Assembly (NCBI RefSeq): GCF_002224265.1
Contig: NZ_CP012881.1
Span: 2,852,001 to 2,916,000 of the forward strand
Direction: 5' to 3'
DNA: 64,000 nucleotides
DNA from: Vibrio vulnificus NBRC 15645 = ATCC 27562
GTDB lineage: Bacteria > Pseudomonadota > Gammaproteobacteria > Enterobacterales > Vibrionaceae
A program made the translations under genes and the position numbers. Below the pieces are notes generated by a model. The model was not told where the DNA came from and did no database searches. It saw only the letters and a list, made by a program, of their open reading frames with translations. Shown one piece after another: positions 57,431 to 64,000 of this stretch. Each line of letters begins with the position of its first letter. Position 1 is the stretch's first letter.

Positions 57431-58156
57431 TTATGCCGCTTGCGCAAACTGCTGCAAAAAAGCTTCTTTACGTTCGTTAAAGCGGTTAACCAAGTCATCA
57501 ACGGCATCTTGGTCATAAGGTTTTAGGCCGCTGGCGACCATGCGTTTAATGCCACGTCCAACCACTTCGCCATCTTCTTTAAATGCGAAGTTAAGAGTGA
57601 CGACACCACGTTTGCCATCAACATCAAAGGTAGCGCCGGTAAATGCCACCTCTGGATGAGAAAGATCCAGACGCTCAAATTCAACTTCCATACTTTCGTA
57701 AATCACCAGTGGACGCTGGCAATTGATCATCATCTGCTGCTCTTCCATTAGAGGCACCATGATGTGTGGAAAGTTCATGCCTGAGAATTGAACATAGTTG
57801 GTCACCACGTGCTCAATGAAAGCCGCATCGCGATTCACATCACCTTCGCGACTCATGTGCAGGTACTCTTTACCTACAGCATCCACAACGGCACTCTCTT
57901 TAGTACACTTATTTTCAATGTGAAGAGCCACACCATCGTTGACCATGCCAGAAAAATCGAAACGCATTTTTTGGCTGACGCCTTCTTTGCTGAGCAGTAC
58001 GGCAAACAAAAGATCGCCAGGCACGCAGAAGCGCTTGCTGTCTTCATCATGGATTGGGTTATAGTCTCCCGCGACCTTTTTCGCAAAGTGACTTGCTTGC
58101 TCGCGAGTGAACTGAAATTGATGGTTATTGCTTGAAAAATAAGGTGTTAGAAACAT
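57431..58156 (-). CDS. DUF3581 family protein (hot-dog-like)
   Basis: 241 residues, no signal or membrane helix. N-terminal A-G-D-Y-N-P-I-H-D-E-D resembles the hydratase motif of MaoC-like hot-dog enzymes, so an acyl-CoA type fold is likely; the rest fits two hot-dog repeats. I recall it as DUF3581, found next to vesB and the hut genes in Vibrio. No activity known. Confidence 0.78.
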   Translation of the reverse strand: MFLTPYFSSNNHQFQFTREQASHFAKKVAGDYNPIHDEDSKRFCVPGDLLFAVLLSKEGVSQKMRFDFSGMVNDGVALHIENKCTKESAVVDAVGKEYLHMSREGDVNRDAAFIEHVVTNYVQFSGMNFPHIMVPLMEEQQMMINCQRPLVIYESMEVEFERLDLSHPEVAFTGATFDVDGKRGVVTLNFAFKEDGEVVGRGIKRMVASGLKPYDQDAVDDLVNRFNERKEAFLQQFAQAA

Positions 58157-58292
58157 ATGTCGTATGATATAGCCAAAACTGTGGCTGATTATACGCTATG
58201 AGAATAGATTCAATGGTCCATCCAGTGTGAAAGTTCAATATTTGCTCACAGATTTGTGTGCAAAGTGAAAGGTTTACATCTGGAAATATGAG

Positions 58293-58319
58293 ACAAGAGG
58301 GCACATTATGCCCTCTTGT
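58293..58319 (-). terminator. Terminator hairpin of the hut operon
   Basis: ACAAGAGGGCA / TGCCCTCTTGT, eleven-bp stem with CATTA loop, 28 bases past hutH. The minus-strand tail has few T residues, so it may be a weak terminator. Confidence 0.6.
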
Positions 58320-58346
58320 TGTTACCCTTGGTTTGCTTATCCGTGA

Positions 58347-59882
58347 TTAGAGAACGCTCGGTAACACCGCTTCTGGCATCAGCACATTGTGTACGGCCAG
58401 CTTCAGCAGGGAGTTGGCCTTTTCAATATCCGGTGCAAAGTAACGGTCTTTATCGTAGAAACTGACTTTCTCTCGTAGCATCTGCTTTGCTTGTTCTATG
58501 CGAGGCGAGGATTTATGCGGTGCACGGAAATCCAGTCCTTGCGCCGCTGAGAGATACTCGACGGCTAAAATGCCACGTGTGTTTTCACCCATTTCACGTA
58601 AACGACGGGCGGCAAAGGTAGCCATGGACACATGATCTTCTTGGTTGGCTGACGTGGGTAAGCTGTCCACGGACGCTGGATGTGCAAGGGTTTTGTTTTC
58701 ACTTGCCAACGCCGCCGAGGTCACTTGCGCAATCATAAAACCAGAGTTGACTCCGCCGTTATCGACCAAAAATGGTGGCAGCTTAGAGAGTGCGCTATCA
58801 ATCAGCAATGCCATGCGGCGCTCCGAGAGGCTGCCGATTTCTGCAATCGCAAGGGCAAGGTTGTCTGCTGCCATAGCAACAGGTTCTGCGTGGAAGTTGC
58901 CTCCAGAAATGATGTCGTCATCTTCAGCAAATACGAGGGGATTGTCGGACACTGAGTTGGACTCAACCAACAAGATCTCAGCTGAGTTACGGATCTGCTG
59001 CAGACATGCGCCCATCACTTGTGGCTGGCAACGCAACGAATAAGGGTCTTGCACTTTTTCACAGTTGCTGTGTGACTGGCCAATCTCACTACTGGTGTCC
59101 AGTAGATGACGATAGGCCATCGCCGAATCCATTTGGCTACGGTGTCCGCGCACACGGTGAATACGCGGGTCAAAAGGACGGCGACTCCCTAGTGCAGCTT
59201 CGACTGACATTGCGCCGCAGACGGTGGCGGATGCGAAGAGATCTTCTGCGATAAACAAACCTTCCAACGCGAAAGCCGTCGATGCCTGCGTGCCATTCAG
59301 AAGTGCCAAACCTTCTTTTGGCGCAAGGGTGATCGGTTCAAGGCCGGCTATTTTGAGTGCTTCTAGGCCTGAGATAATTTTGCCATTGTGACGTGCTTGC
59401 CCTTCACCCAGTAACACTGTGCTCATATGAGCCAGAGGGGCCAAGTCACCCGATGCCCCAACAGAGCCTTTCTGTGGTACACAAGGATAAACTTGCGCGT
59501 TGACCAAATCGATCAGCATTTGAATGACGTTTAGACGAATACCGGAATAACCACGGGATAGGCTATTGATTTTGAGCACCATCATCAAACGCACCGTTTC
59601 ATCTGCCATGAATTCGCCGATACCCGCTGCGTGAGAAAGAACGATACTGCGTTGCAGTGTTTCAAGATCTTCTGGAGCGATGCGTGTGTTGGCCAACAAA
59701 CCAAACCCAGTATTAATGCCGTAAACGGTGCGATCCTCGGCGATGACTCGTTCAACCACTTGAGTGCTCTCTTCAATGGCTGGAATCGCGGACGCATCAA
59801 GAGATAGGTTAATTGGCGAACGACTGACTTGACGCAGTTGATTTAAGCTAAGACAACCGGGCTTTAGCGTGAGATTTAACAT
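58347..59882 (-). CDS. hutH: Histidine ammonia-lyase
   Basis: 511 residues from the ATG at 59882 (AAGGA eight bases upstream); an ATG two codons before it is too close to that site. The MIO cofactor forms from A-S-G at 143-145 (S-V-G-A-S-G-D-L). Tyr in V-Y-G-I-N-T-G-F-G is the catalytic base region. It removes ammonia from histidine to give urocanate, the first step of the pathway. Last gene of the operon. Confidence 0.97.
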   Translation of the reverse strand: MLNLTLKPGCLSLNQLRQVSRSPINLSLDASAIPAIEESTQVVERVIAEDRTVYGINTGFGLLANTRIAPEDLETLQRSIVLSHAAGIGEFMADETVRLMMVLKINSLSRGYSGIRLNVIQMLIDLVNAQVYPCVPQKGSVGASGDLAPLAHMSTVLLGEGQARHNGKIISGLEALKIAGLEPITLAPKEGLALLNGTQASTAFALEGLFIAEDLFASATVCGAMSVEAALGSRRPFDPRIHRVRGHRSQMDSAMAYRHLLDTSSEIGQSHSNCEKVQDPYSLRCQPQVMGACLQQIRNSAEILLVESNSVSDNPLVFAEDDDIISGGNFHAEPVAMAADNLALAIAEIGSLSERRMALLIDSALSKLPPFLVDNGGVNSGFMIAQVTSAALASENKTLAHPASVDSLPTSANQEDHVSMATFAARRLREMGENTRGILAVEYLSAAQGLDFRAPHKSSPRIEQAKQMLREKVSFYDKDRYFAPDIEKANSLLKLAVHNVLMPEAVLPSVL

Positions 59883-59893
59883 ATCCATATTCC

Positions 59894-61591
59894 TTACTTC
59901 AACTTGCTCAATTCTTCGTTCAGCATCGGCAGGTCAAGACCTTGCTGCGCTGCGCACTGTTTGGCGATGTCGTAACCCGCATCGGCGTGGCGCATCACTC
60001 CCGTTGCAGGATCGTTATGCAGCACTCGGGCAATACGCGCTGACGCATCTTCTGTTCCGTCACAGCAAATTACCATTCCAGAGTGTTGCGAGAAGCCCAT
60101 GCCTACACCACCACCATGATGGAGTGATACCCAAGTCGCACCACCGGCGGTATTGAGCAGCGCATTGAGCAGTGGCCAGTCAGAAACAGCATCTGAACCG
60201 TCCATCATGCCTTCCGTTTCACGGTTTGGGCTGGCGACGGAACCCGAATCTAGATGATCACGACCAATCACGATCGGCGCTTTTAATTCGCCATTTTTCA
60301 CCATTTCATTAAATGCCTGGCCTAGGCGTTCGCGATCTTTCAGACCCACCCAGCAAATACGTGCGGGTAAACCTTGGAATTGAATACGCTCGCGGGCCAT
60401 GTCTAACCAATTGTGCAGATGAGGATTGTCAGGAATCAGCTCTTTCACTTTTTGGTCTGTTTTGTAGATATCTTCAGGATCGCCCGACAGTGCCGCCCAG
60501 CGGAAAGGGCCGATGCCTTCACAGAATAAAGGTCGAATATACGCTGGCACGAAGCCCGGGAAGTCAAATGCATTCTCGACCCCTTCTTCTAGCGCCATTT
60601 GACGAATGTTGTTGCCGTAATCGAGCGTGGCCGCTCCACGAGTTTGCAGTTCAAGCATGGCTTTGACTTGAACCGCCATGGACTGTTTGGCGGCTTTGAC
60701 GACAGCGCTTTCATCTTGCTGACGCATTTCTGCTGCGTAGGCCATGCTCCAGCCTTGCGGTAAGTAGCCATTCAATGGGTCATGTGCCGAGGTTTGATCG
60801 GTGACGACATCGGGCGTGATGTTGCGATCCACCAATTCTGCGAACACATCGGCGGCATTACCCAGTAAGCCAACAGAGATAGGGGTGTCAGATTCTTTGA
60901 TGATGGCCAACGCTTCATCAAGGGAGGTTGCTTTTTTATCGACATAACCCGTACGTAAGCGATAATCGATACGTGATTCGTCACATTCAACGGCAATCAT
61001 CGAGAAGCCAGCCATCGTAGCGGCAAGCGGCTGCGCACCGCCCATGCCGCCAAGTCCACCAGTAAGTACCCAACGACCTTTCGCATTGCCAGCGAAGTGT
61101 TTTTTCGCGACAGAGACGAAGGTTTCGTAAGTACCTTGTACGATGCCTTGGGAGCCGATGTAGATCCAACTGCCCGCGGTCATTTGGCCGTACATCATTA
61201 AGCCTTGTTTATCGAGTTCGTTGAAGTGTTCCCAATTCGCCCAATGAGGAACCAGGTTAGAGTTGGCGATCAGCACACGTGGTGCATTTTTATGCGTAGG
61301 GAAGACACCCACAGGTTTACCTGATTGAACCAACAACGTTTGGTCGTCCTCAAGACGCTCAAGCACTTCAACAATCTTGTCGAAGCATGCCCAATTGCGT
61401 GCAGCACGCCCAATACCGCCATACACCACTAAAGCGTGCGGATGCTCAGCCACATCAGGATCCAAATTATTCATCAGCATGCGCAATGGCGCTTCGGTCA
61501 ACCATGACTTGGCTCTTAGCGTGGTGCCATGAGGGGCGCGAATGGTTCGGCTGGTGTCTAGGCGAGGATCTTGTCCTTGGCTCTGTGTCAT
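59894..61591 (-). CDS. hutU: Urocanate hydratase
   Basis: 565 residues; the family is ~555-560. NAD-binding motif [11 protein letters not shown] and the conserved R-I-C-W-V-G-L near 410 with the active-site Cys. It hydrates urocanate to imidazolonepropionate with tightly bound NAD. Start supported by A-G-G-A-G upstream (AGGAG before ATG). Eleven bases separate its stop from the hutH start. Confidence 0.97.
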   Translation of the reverse strand: MTQSQGQDPRLDTSRTIRAPHGTTLRAKSWLTEAPLRMLMNNLDPDVAEHPHALVVYGGIGRAARNWACFDKIVEVLERLEDDQTLLVQSGKPVGVFPTHKNAPRVLIANSNLVPHWANWEHFNELDKQGLMMYGQMTAGSWIYIGSQGIVQGTYETFVSVAKKHFAGNAKGRWVLTGGLGGMGGAQPLAATMAGFSMIAVECDESRIDYRLRTGYVDKKATSLDEALAIIKESDTPISVGLLGNAADVFAELVDRNITPDVVTDQTSAHDPLNGYLPQGWSMAYAAEMRQQDESAVVKAAKQSMAVQVKAMLELQTRGAATLDYGNNIRQMALEEGVENAFDFPGFVPAYIRPLFCEGIGPFRWAALSGDPEDIYKTDQKVKELIPDNPHLHNWLDMARERIQFQGLPARICWVGLKDRERLGQAFNEMVKNGELKAPIVIGRDHLDSGSVASPNRETEGMMDGSDAVSDWPLLNALLNTAGGATWVSLHHGGGVGMGFSQHSGMVICCDGTEDASARIARVLHNDPATGVMRHADAGYDIAKQCAAQQGLDLPMLNEELSKLK

Positions 61592-61653
61592 TGTAAGACT
61601 CCTTTAATTTCACGTAGCGGTGAACTCATTGGCTCACCTGATTGTTGTTCTGT

Positions 61654-62664
61654 TTATTGATGTTCAACTTTGTCGTTCATGGCGTTGGCAATGTCCCAAC
61701 ACAATCTGGCCGCTAGCCGCGCGGTTTGGCTGTCGACGTCATAAGTCGGATTGTATTCGGCAATATCGGCCAACATTAATTTGTCACGGTGCGCGAGGAT
61801 ACGATCAAGAAAGGGCGCTAAGTTGTCGTAACTGACCCCTCTTGCCGCCGGAGCGCTTACGCCTGGCGCGGTGGCTGCTGGGAAAACGTCCAAATCAATC
61901 GTCAGATAGAGATAGTCGCAGTCGTCGATAAAATGCTGTAACTGAGTAAGGTGATAGTCGTGATTCACCGAGCCGAGATCTTTGTCTTCAACAAACCACA
62001 CGTTGAGTTGCTCGGCGCGCTCAAACAAGGCGCGCGTATTGCTCGCTTTACTCACACCAAGGCAAGCGTAATGGAAATCCCAGCCTTGTTGCTGGCAATA
62101 GTGCTGTATTTGATTGAAAGGCGTGCCGGAGCTTGGCTTGACATCGGCTTGTGAACTTGAAAAGGCGCGTAAGTCGAAATGCGCGTCGAAATTGATGATG
62201 CCAATTTTTGGGGCTTTTTCTGGATGATGCTGTTCAAAATAACGTGCCAAACCCGAAAAGGAGGCCCATGCCACTTCGTGGCCACCACCTAGGGTAATGA
62301 CAGGAGCACTCGGAAGGACATCTGCAATGATTTTGGCGCAGTGCTGCTGGCTTGATTCCAGCAGGTCGTCATCGCACACAACGGTGCCCAAATCGTAGAG
62401 CGGTTGTGGCGAATGCCACGCTAAGTTGGCTAAAGCTCGACGGATCAAATCCGGTGATTTCTTTGCGCCAATACGGCCTTTATTACGCGCCACGCCCGCA
62501 TCGCAGGCAAAGCCAAGCAAGGCGACGCCATAAGGTTTTTCACCGATATGGGTATAATCGATCGGCTGCACCACATGATGAACGCGCAAACCCGCGGCGC
62601 CATCTTCTGCATCGTGACGACCTTGCCAATGAAATTCATTATGAAGAAAAAAATGTTTACTCAT
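61654..62664 (-). CDS. hutG: Formimidoylglutamase
   Basis: 336 residues from the ATG at 62664; AAGGAG seven bases upstream. A longer frame runs 52 codons into hutI and is not used. Ureohydrolase fold like SpeB with G-G-G-H-E, N-F-D-A-H-F-D and T-I-D-L-D-V-F-P metal motifs. It hydrolyses N-formimidoyl-glutamate to glutamate and formamide. It overlaps the end of hutI by eight bases. Confidence 0.95.
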   Translation of the reverse strand: MSKHFFLHNEFHWQGRHDAEDGAAGLRVHHVVQPIDYTHIGEKPYGVALLGFACDAGVARNKGRIGAKKSPDLIRRALANLAWHSPQPLYDLGTVVCDDDLLESSQQHCAKIIADVLPSAPVITLGGGHEVAWASFSGLARYFEQHHPEKAPKIGIINFDAHFDLRAFSSSQADVKPSSGTPFNQIQHYCQQQGWDFHYACLGVSKASNTRALFERAEQLNVWFVEDKDLGSVNHDYHLTQLQHFIDDCDYLYLTIDLDVFPAATAPGVSAPAARGVSYDNLAPFLDRILAHRDKLMLADIAEYNPTYDVDSQTARLAARLCWDIANAMNDKVEHQ

Positions 62665-63877
62665 CACAACACTCCTTGTGCTGCTCGAATTGACCATCAA
62701 CGACTCTTGCAAAGAGACGCTGAGTTCCGACTTGATAACTGAGATCGGCGGGATGCTCGATCTGCCAGATGGCGAGATCCGCGTCGTAACCTGTTTTGAT
62801 TTGCCCTCGGCTGTCCGCATAGCCTAGTGCTTGCGCCGCATGCTGAGTGACGCCACGTAAAGCCTCTTCTGGCGTTAAGCGAAAGAGGGTGCAAGCCATG
62901 TTCATCATTAAGGTTAAATCACAAAATGGTGAGGTGCCGGGGTTAACATCGCTGGCCACGGCCATGGGCACACCAAACTGACGCAACAGTTCAATCGGCG
63001 GCAATTGGGTTTCACGCAGAAAATAGAACGCGCCGGGCAATAGGGTTGCGACGGTTGATGAACGGGCAAGTGCTTCGACGCCGGCTCGATCAAGAAATTC
63101 AATATGGTCAGCAGAAAGCCCCTGATAACGAGCAGTTAAAGCGGTTCCGCCCAAATTTGACAGTTGCTCTGTGTGCCCTTTAACGCGCAGGCCGTGCTCG
63201 ACAGCACAGGCATAGACTCTTTCTGTTTGTGCCAAATCAAACCCAATTGACTCGCAAAATACATCGACGCTGGTGGCTAACTGTTCTTCTGCCACCAGTG
63301 GGATGATCTCTTGGCAAATAAACTCGATGTAGTCGTTCGCACGGCCAGTAAATTCAGGTGGGATGGCATGGGCGGCTAACAGTGTTGGTGTGACCTTCAC
63401 CAATCGATGCTGTGATAAGGACTTTACCACTCGCAGCATTTTGATTTCATCAACCAGTGTTAATCCATAGCCCGATTTGACTTCAACCGACGTGACGCCA
63501 CTGGCAAGCAAGCCATCAAGACGCGGTAGCGTTTGTTCGAGTAACTGCGCTTCGCTGGCTTGACGTGTCGCGTAAACGGTAGAAAGAATGCCCCCGCCTT
63601 GGCGAGCGATTTCTTGATAGGGAACTCCCTGCAATCGCATTTCAAATTCGTTGGACCGATTACCCGCGTAAACAAGATGTGTGTGGCAGTCGATAAGACC
63701 GGGAGTCACCAGCTTACCTTTTAGATCCATTTGCTTAGTAGCAGCCAGTGCCGTGTCATTACCGAGATAATGGATCTTCCCCGCCTTAATGCCAATCGAC
63801 ATCGGCGTGCTGGGTTGATAACCCATTTCCCCTGATTGCAAAGTGACAAGGCGTGCGTTGGTCAGCAACAGATCCAT
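62657..63877 (-). CDS. hutI: Imidazolonepropionase
   Basis: 406 residues, family norm. Amidohydrolase with the metal motif [12 protein letters not shown], later H-T-E-Q-L and D-V-N-P-G-T-S. It opens the imidazolone ring to N-formimidoyl-glutamate. First gene of hutI-G-U-H. GGAA eight bases before the ATG. It overlaps hutG by eight bases, so those two are coupled. Confidence 0.96.
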   Translation of the reverse strand: MDLLLTNARLVTLQSGEMGYQPSTPMSIGIKAGKIHYLGNDTALAATKQMDLKGKLVTPGLIDCHTHLVYAGNRSNEFEMRLQGVPYQEIARQGGGILSTVYATRQASEAQLLEQTLPRLDGLLASGVTSVEVKSGYGLTLVDEIKMLRVVKSLSQHRLVKVTPTLLAAHAIPPEFTGRANDYIEFICQEIIPLVAEEQLATSVDVFCESIGFDLAQTERVYACAVEHGLRVKGHTEQLSNLGGTALTARYQGLSADHIEFLDRAGVEALARSSTVATLLPGAFYFLRETQLPPIELLRQFGVPMAVASDVNPGTSPFCDLTLMMNMACTLFRLTPEEALRGVTQHAAQALGYADSRGQIKTGYDADLAIWQIEHPADLSYQVGTQRLFARVVDGQFEQHKECCDE

Positions 63878-63893
63878 GATTAAGGTTCCAATG

Positions 63894-63922
63894 ATTTGTA
63901 TTGATTAAATGTATATACAAAT
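63894..63922 (-). promoter_or_regulatory. HutC-like operator of the hut operon
   Basis: Palindrome TGTATATACA (63910-63919) and wider repeat ATTTGTA...TACAAAT (63894-63900, 63916-63922) lie 17-45 bases before hutI. GntR/HutC-family repressors bind TTGTATNTACAA-type sites, and urocanate relieves HutC. hutC itself would be outside the window. Confidence 0.6.
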
Positions 63923-64000
63923 AAATAGGAGAAAATAACCGTTGTGACAAGGTGAATGTTGCTGAAATGTGATCAAATCGAAGTGTGATACTCTAAATTA
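63923..64000. other. Upstream end of the hut control region
   Basis: 78 bases to the window edge, AT-rich, no coding sequence visible. The divergent gene, probably hutC, is not reached. Confidence 0.4.

Noticed and set aside
61654..62664. Second agmatinase or arginase
   Set aside because: The ureohydrolase motifs are shared, but position between hutI and hutU and the sequence blocks fit formimidoylglutamase.

Overview
The window reads as the main chromosome of a Vibrio, most likely V. vulnificus or a close relative; the species call is inference. Gene content and order support it. The right-hand part (FAD/Fe-S D-2-hydroxy-acid dehydrogenase, VesB-type protease, DUF3581 protein, hut operon) and the central part (hemerythrin diguanylate cyclase, pheST, ihfA, relV, tpm, purT, cdd) match an arrangement I know from V. 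cholerae chromosome 1 (around VC1198-VC1231). Composition looks even throughout. I saw no IS element, prophage, CRISPR array, rRNA or tRNA.

Layout. 1-3405: distal end of a Tad pilus locus (tadC end, tadD-E-F-G, overlapping or closely spaced). 3553-7178: azoreductase and a large secreted GH18 chitinase. 7516-16918: hrpA, a small outer-membrane barrel, three small or hypothetical genes including an OsmC protein, a secreted lipase with its foldase, and an EmrD-type exporter. 17284-20142: speA-speB (arginine to agmatine to putrescine). 20344-24167: HAD, HDOD, DJ-1/PfpI and GNAT genes and an HTH regulator. 24270-29010: two-gene operon of an outer-membrane barrel and a ~1300-residue metzincin lipoprotein. 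29408-34781: TetR regulator with an RND exporter, a LolA-like carrier and an outer-membrane barrel, with repeated TGACG-N3-CGTCA palindromes in both promoter regions.

34991-47632: hemerythrin-GGDEF cyclase, pheST, an NAD-salvage cluster (pncB divergent from nrtR-pncA) lying between pheT and ihfA, relV, tpm, purT (PurR box) and cdd (CRP-like site). 47992-51713: leftward genes for a small Cys-rich protein, a Sel1-TM-DnaJ protein, an OmpA-like lipoprotein, a DUF2786 protein and a CheX-like DUF3334 protein. 51927-57310: YdiJ-type dehydrogenase, a membrane methyltransferase and VesB. 57431-63877: DUF3581 and the histidine-utilisation operon hutI-G-U-H with a HutC-like operator upstream.

Secreted and envelope functions dominate: Tad pilus, chitinase, lipase with foldase, metzincin lipoprotein, VesB, and the RND/LolA-like/barrel set. 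The most useful second looks are the TetR operator array with its undescribed envelope-export operon, the barrel-metzincin operon, a 5'-UTR hairpin that hides the lipase ribosome-binding site, the signal-peptide-like N-terminus on RelV, and a dyad with a -10 hexamer in its loop ahead of the Sel1-DnaJ gene.
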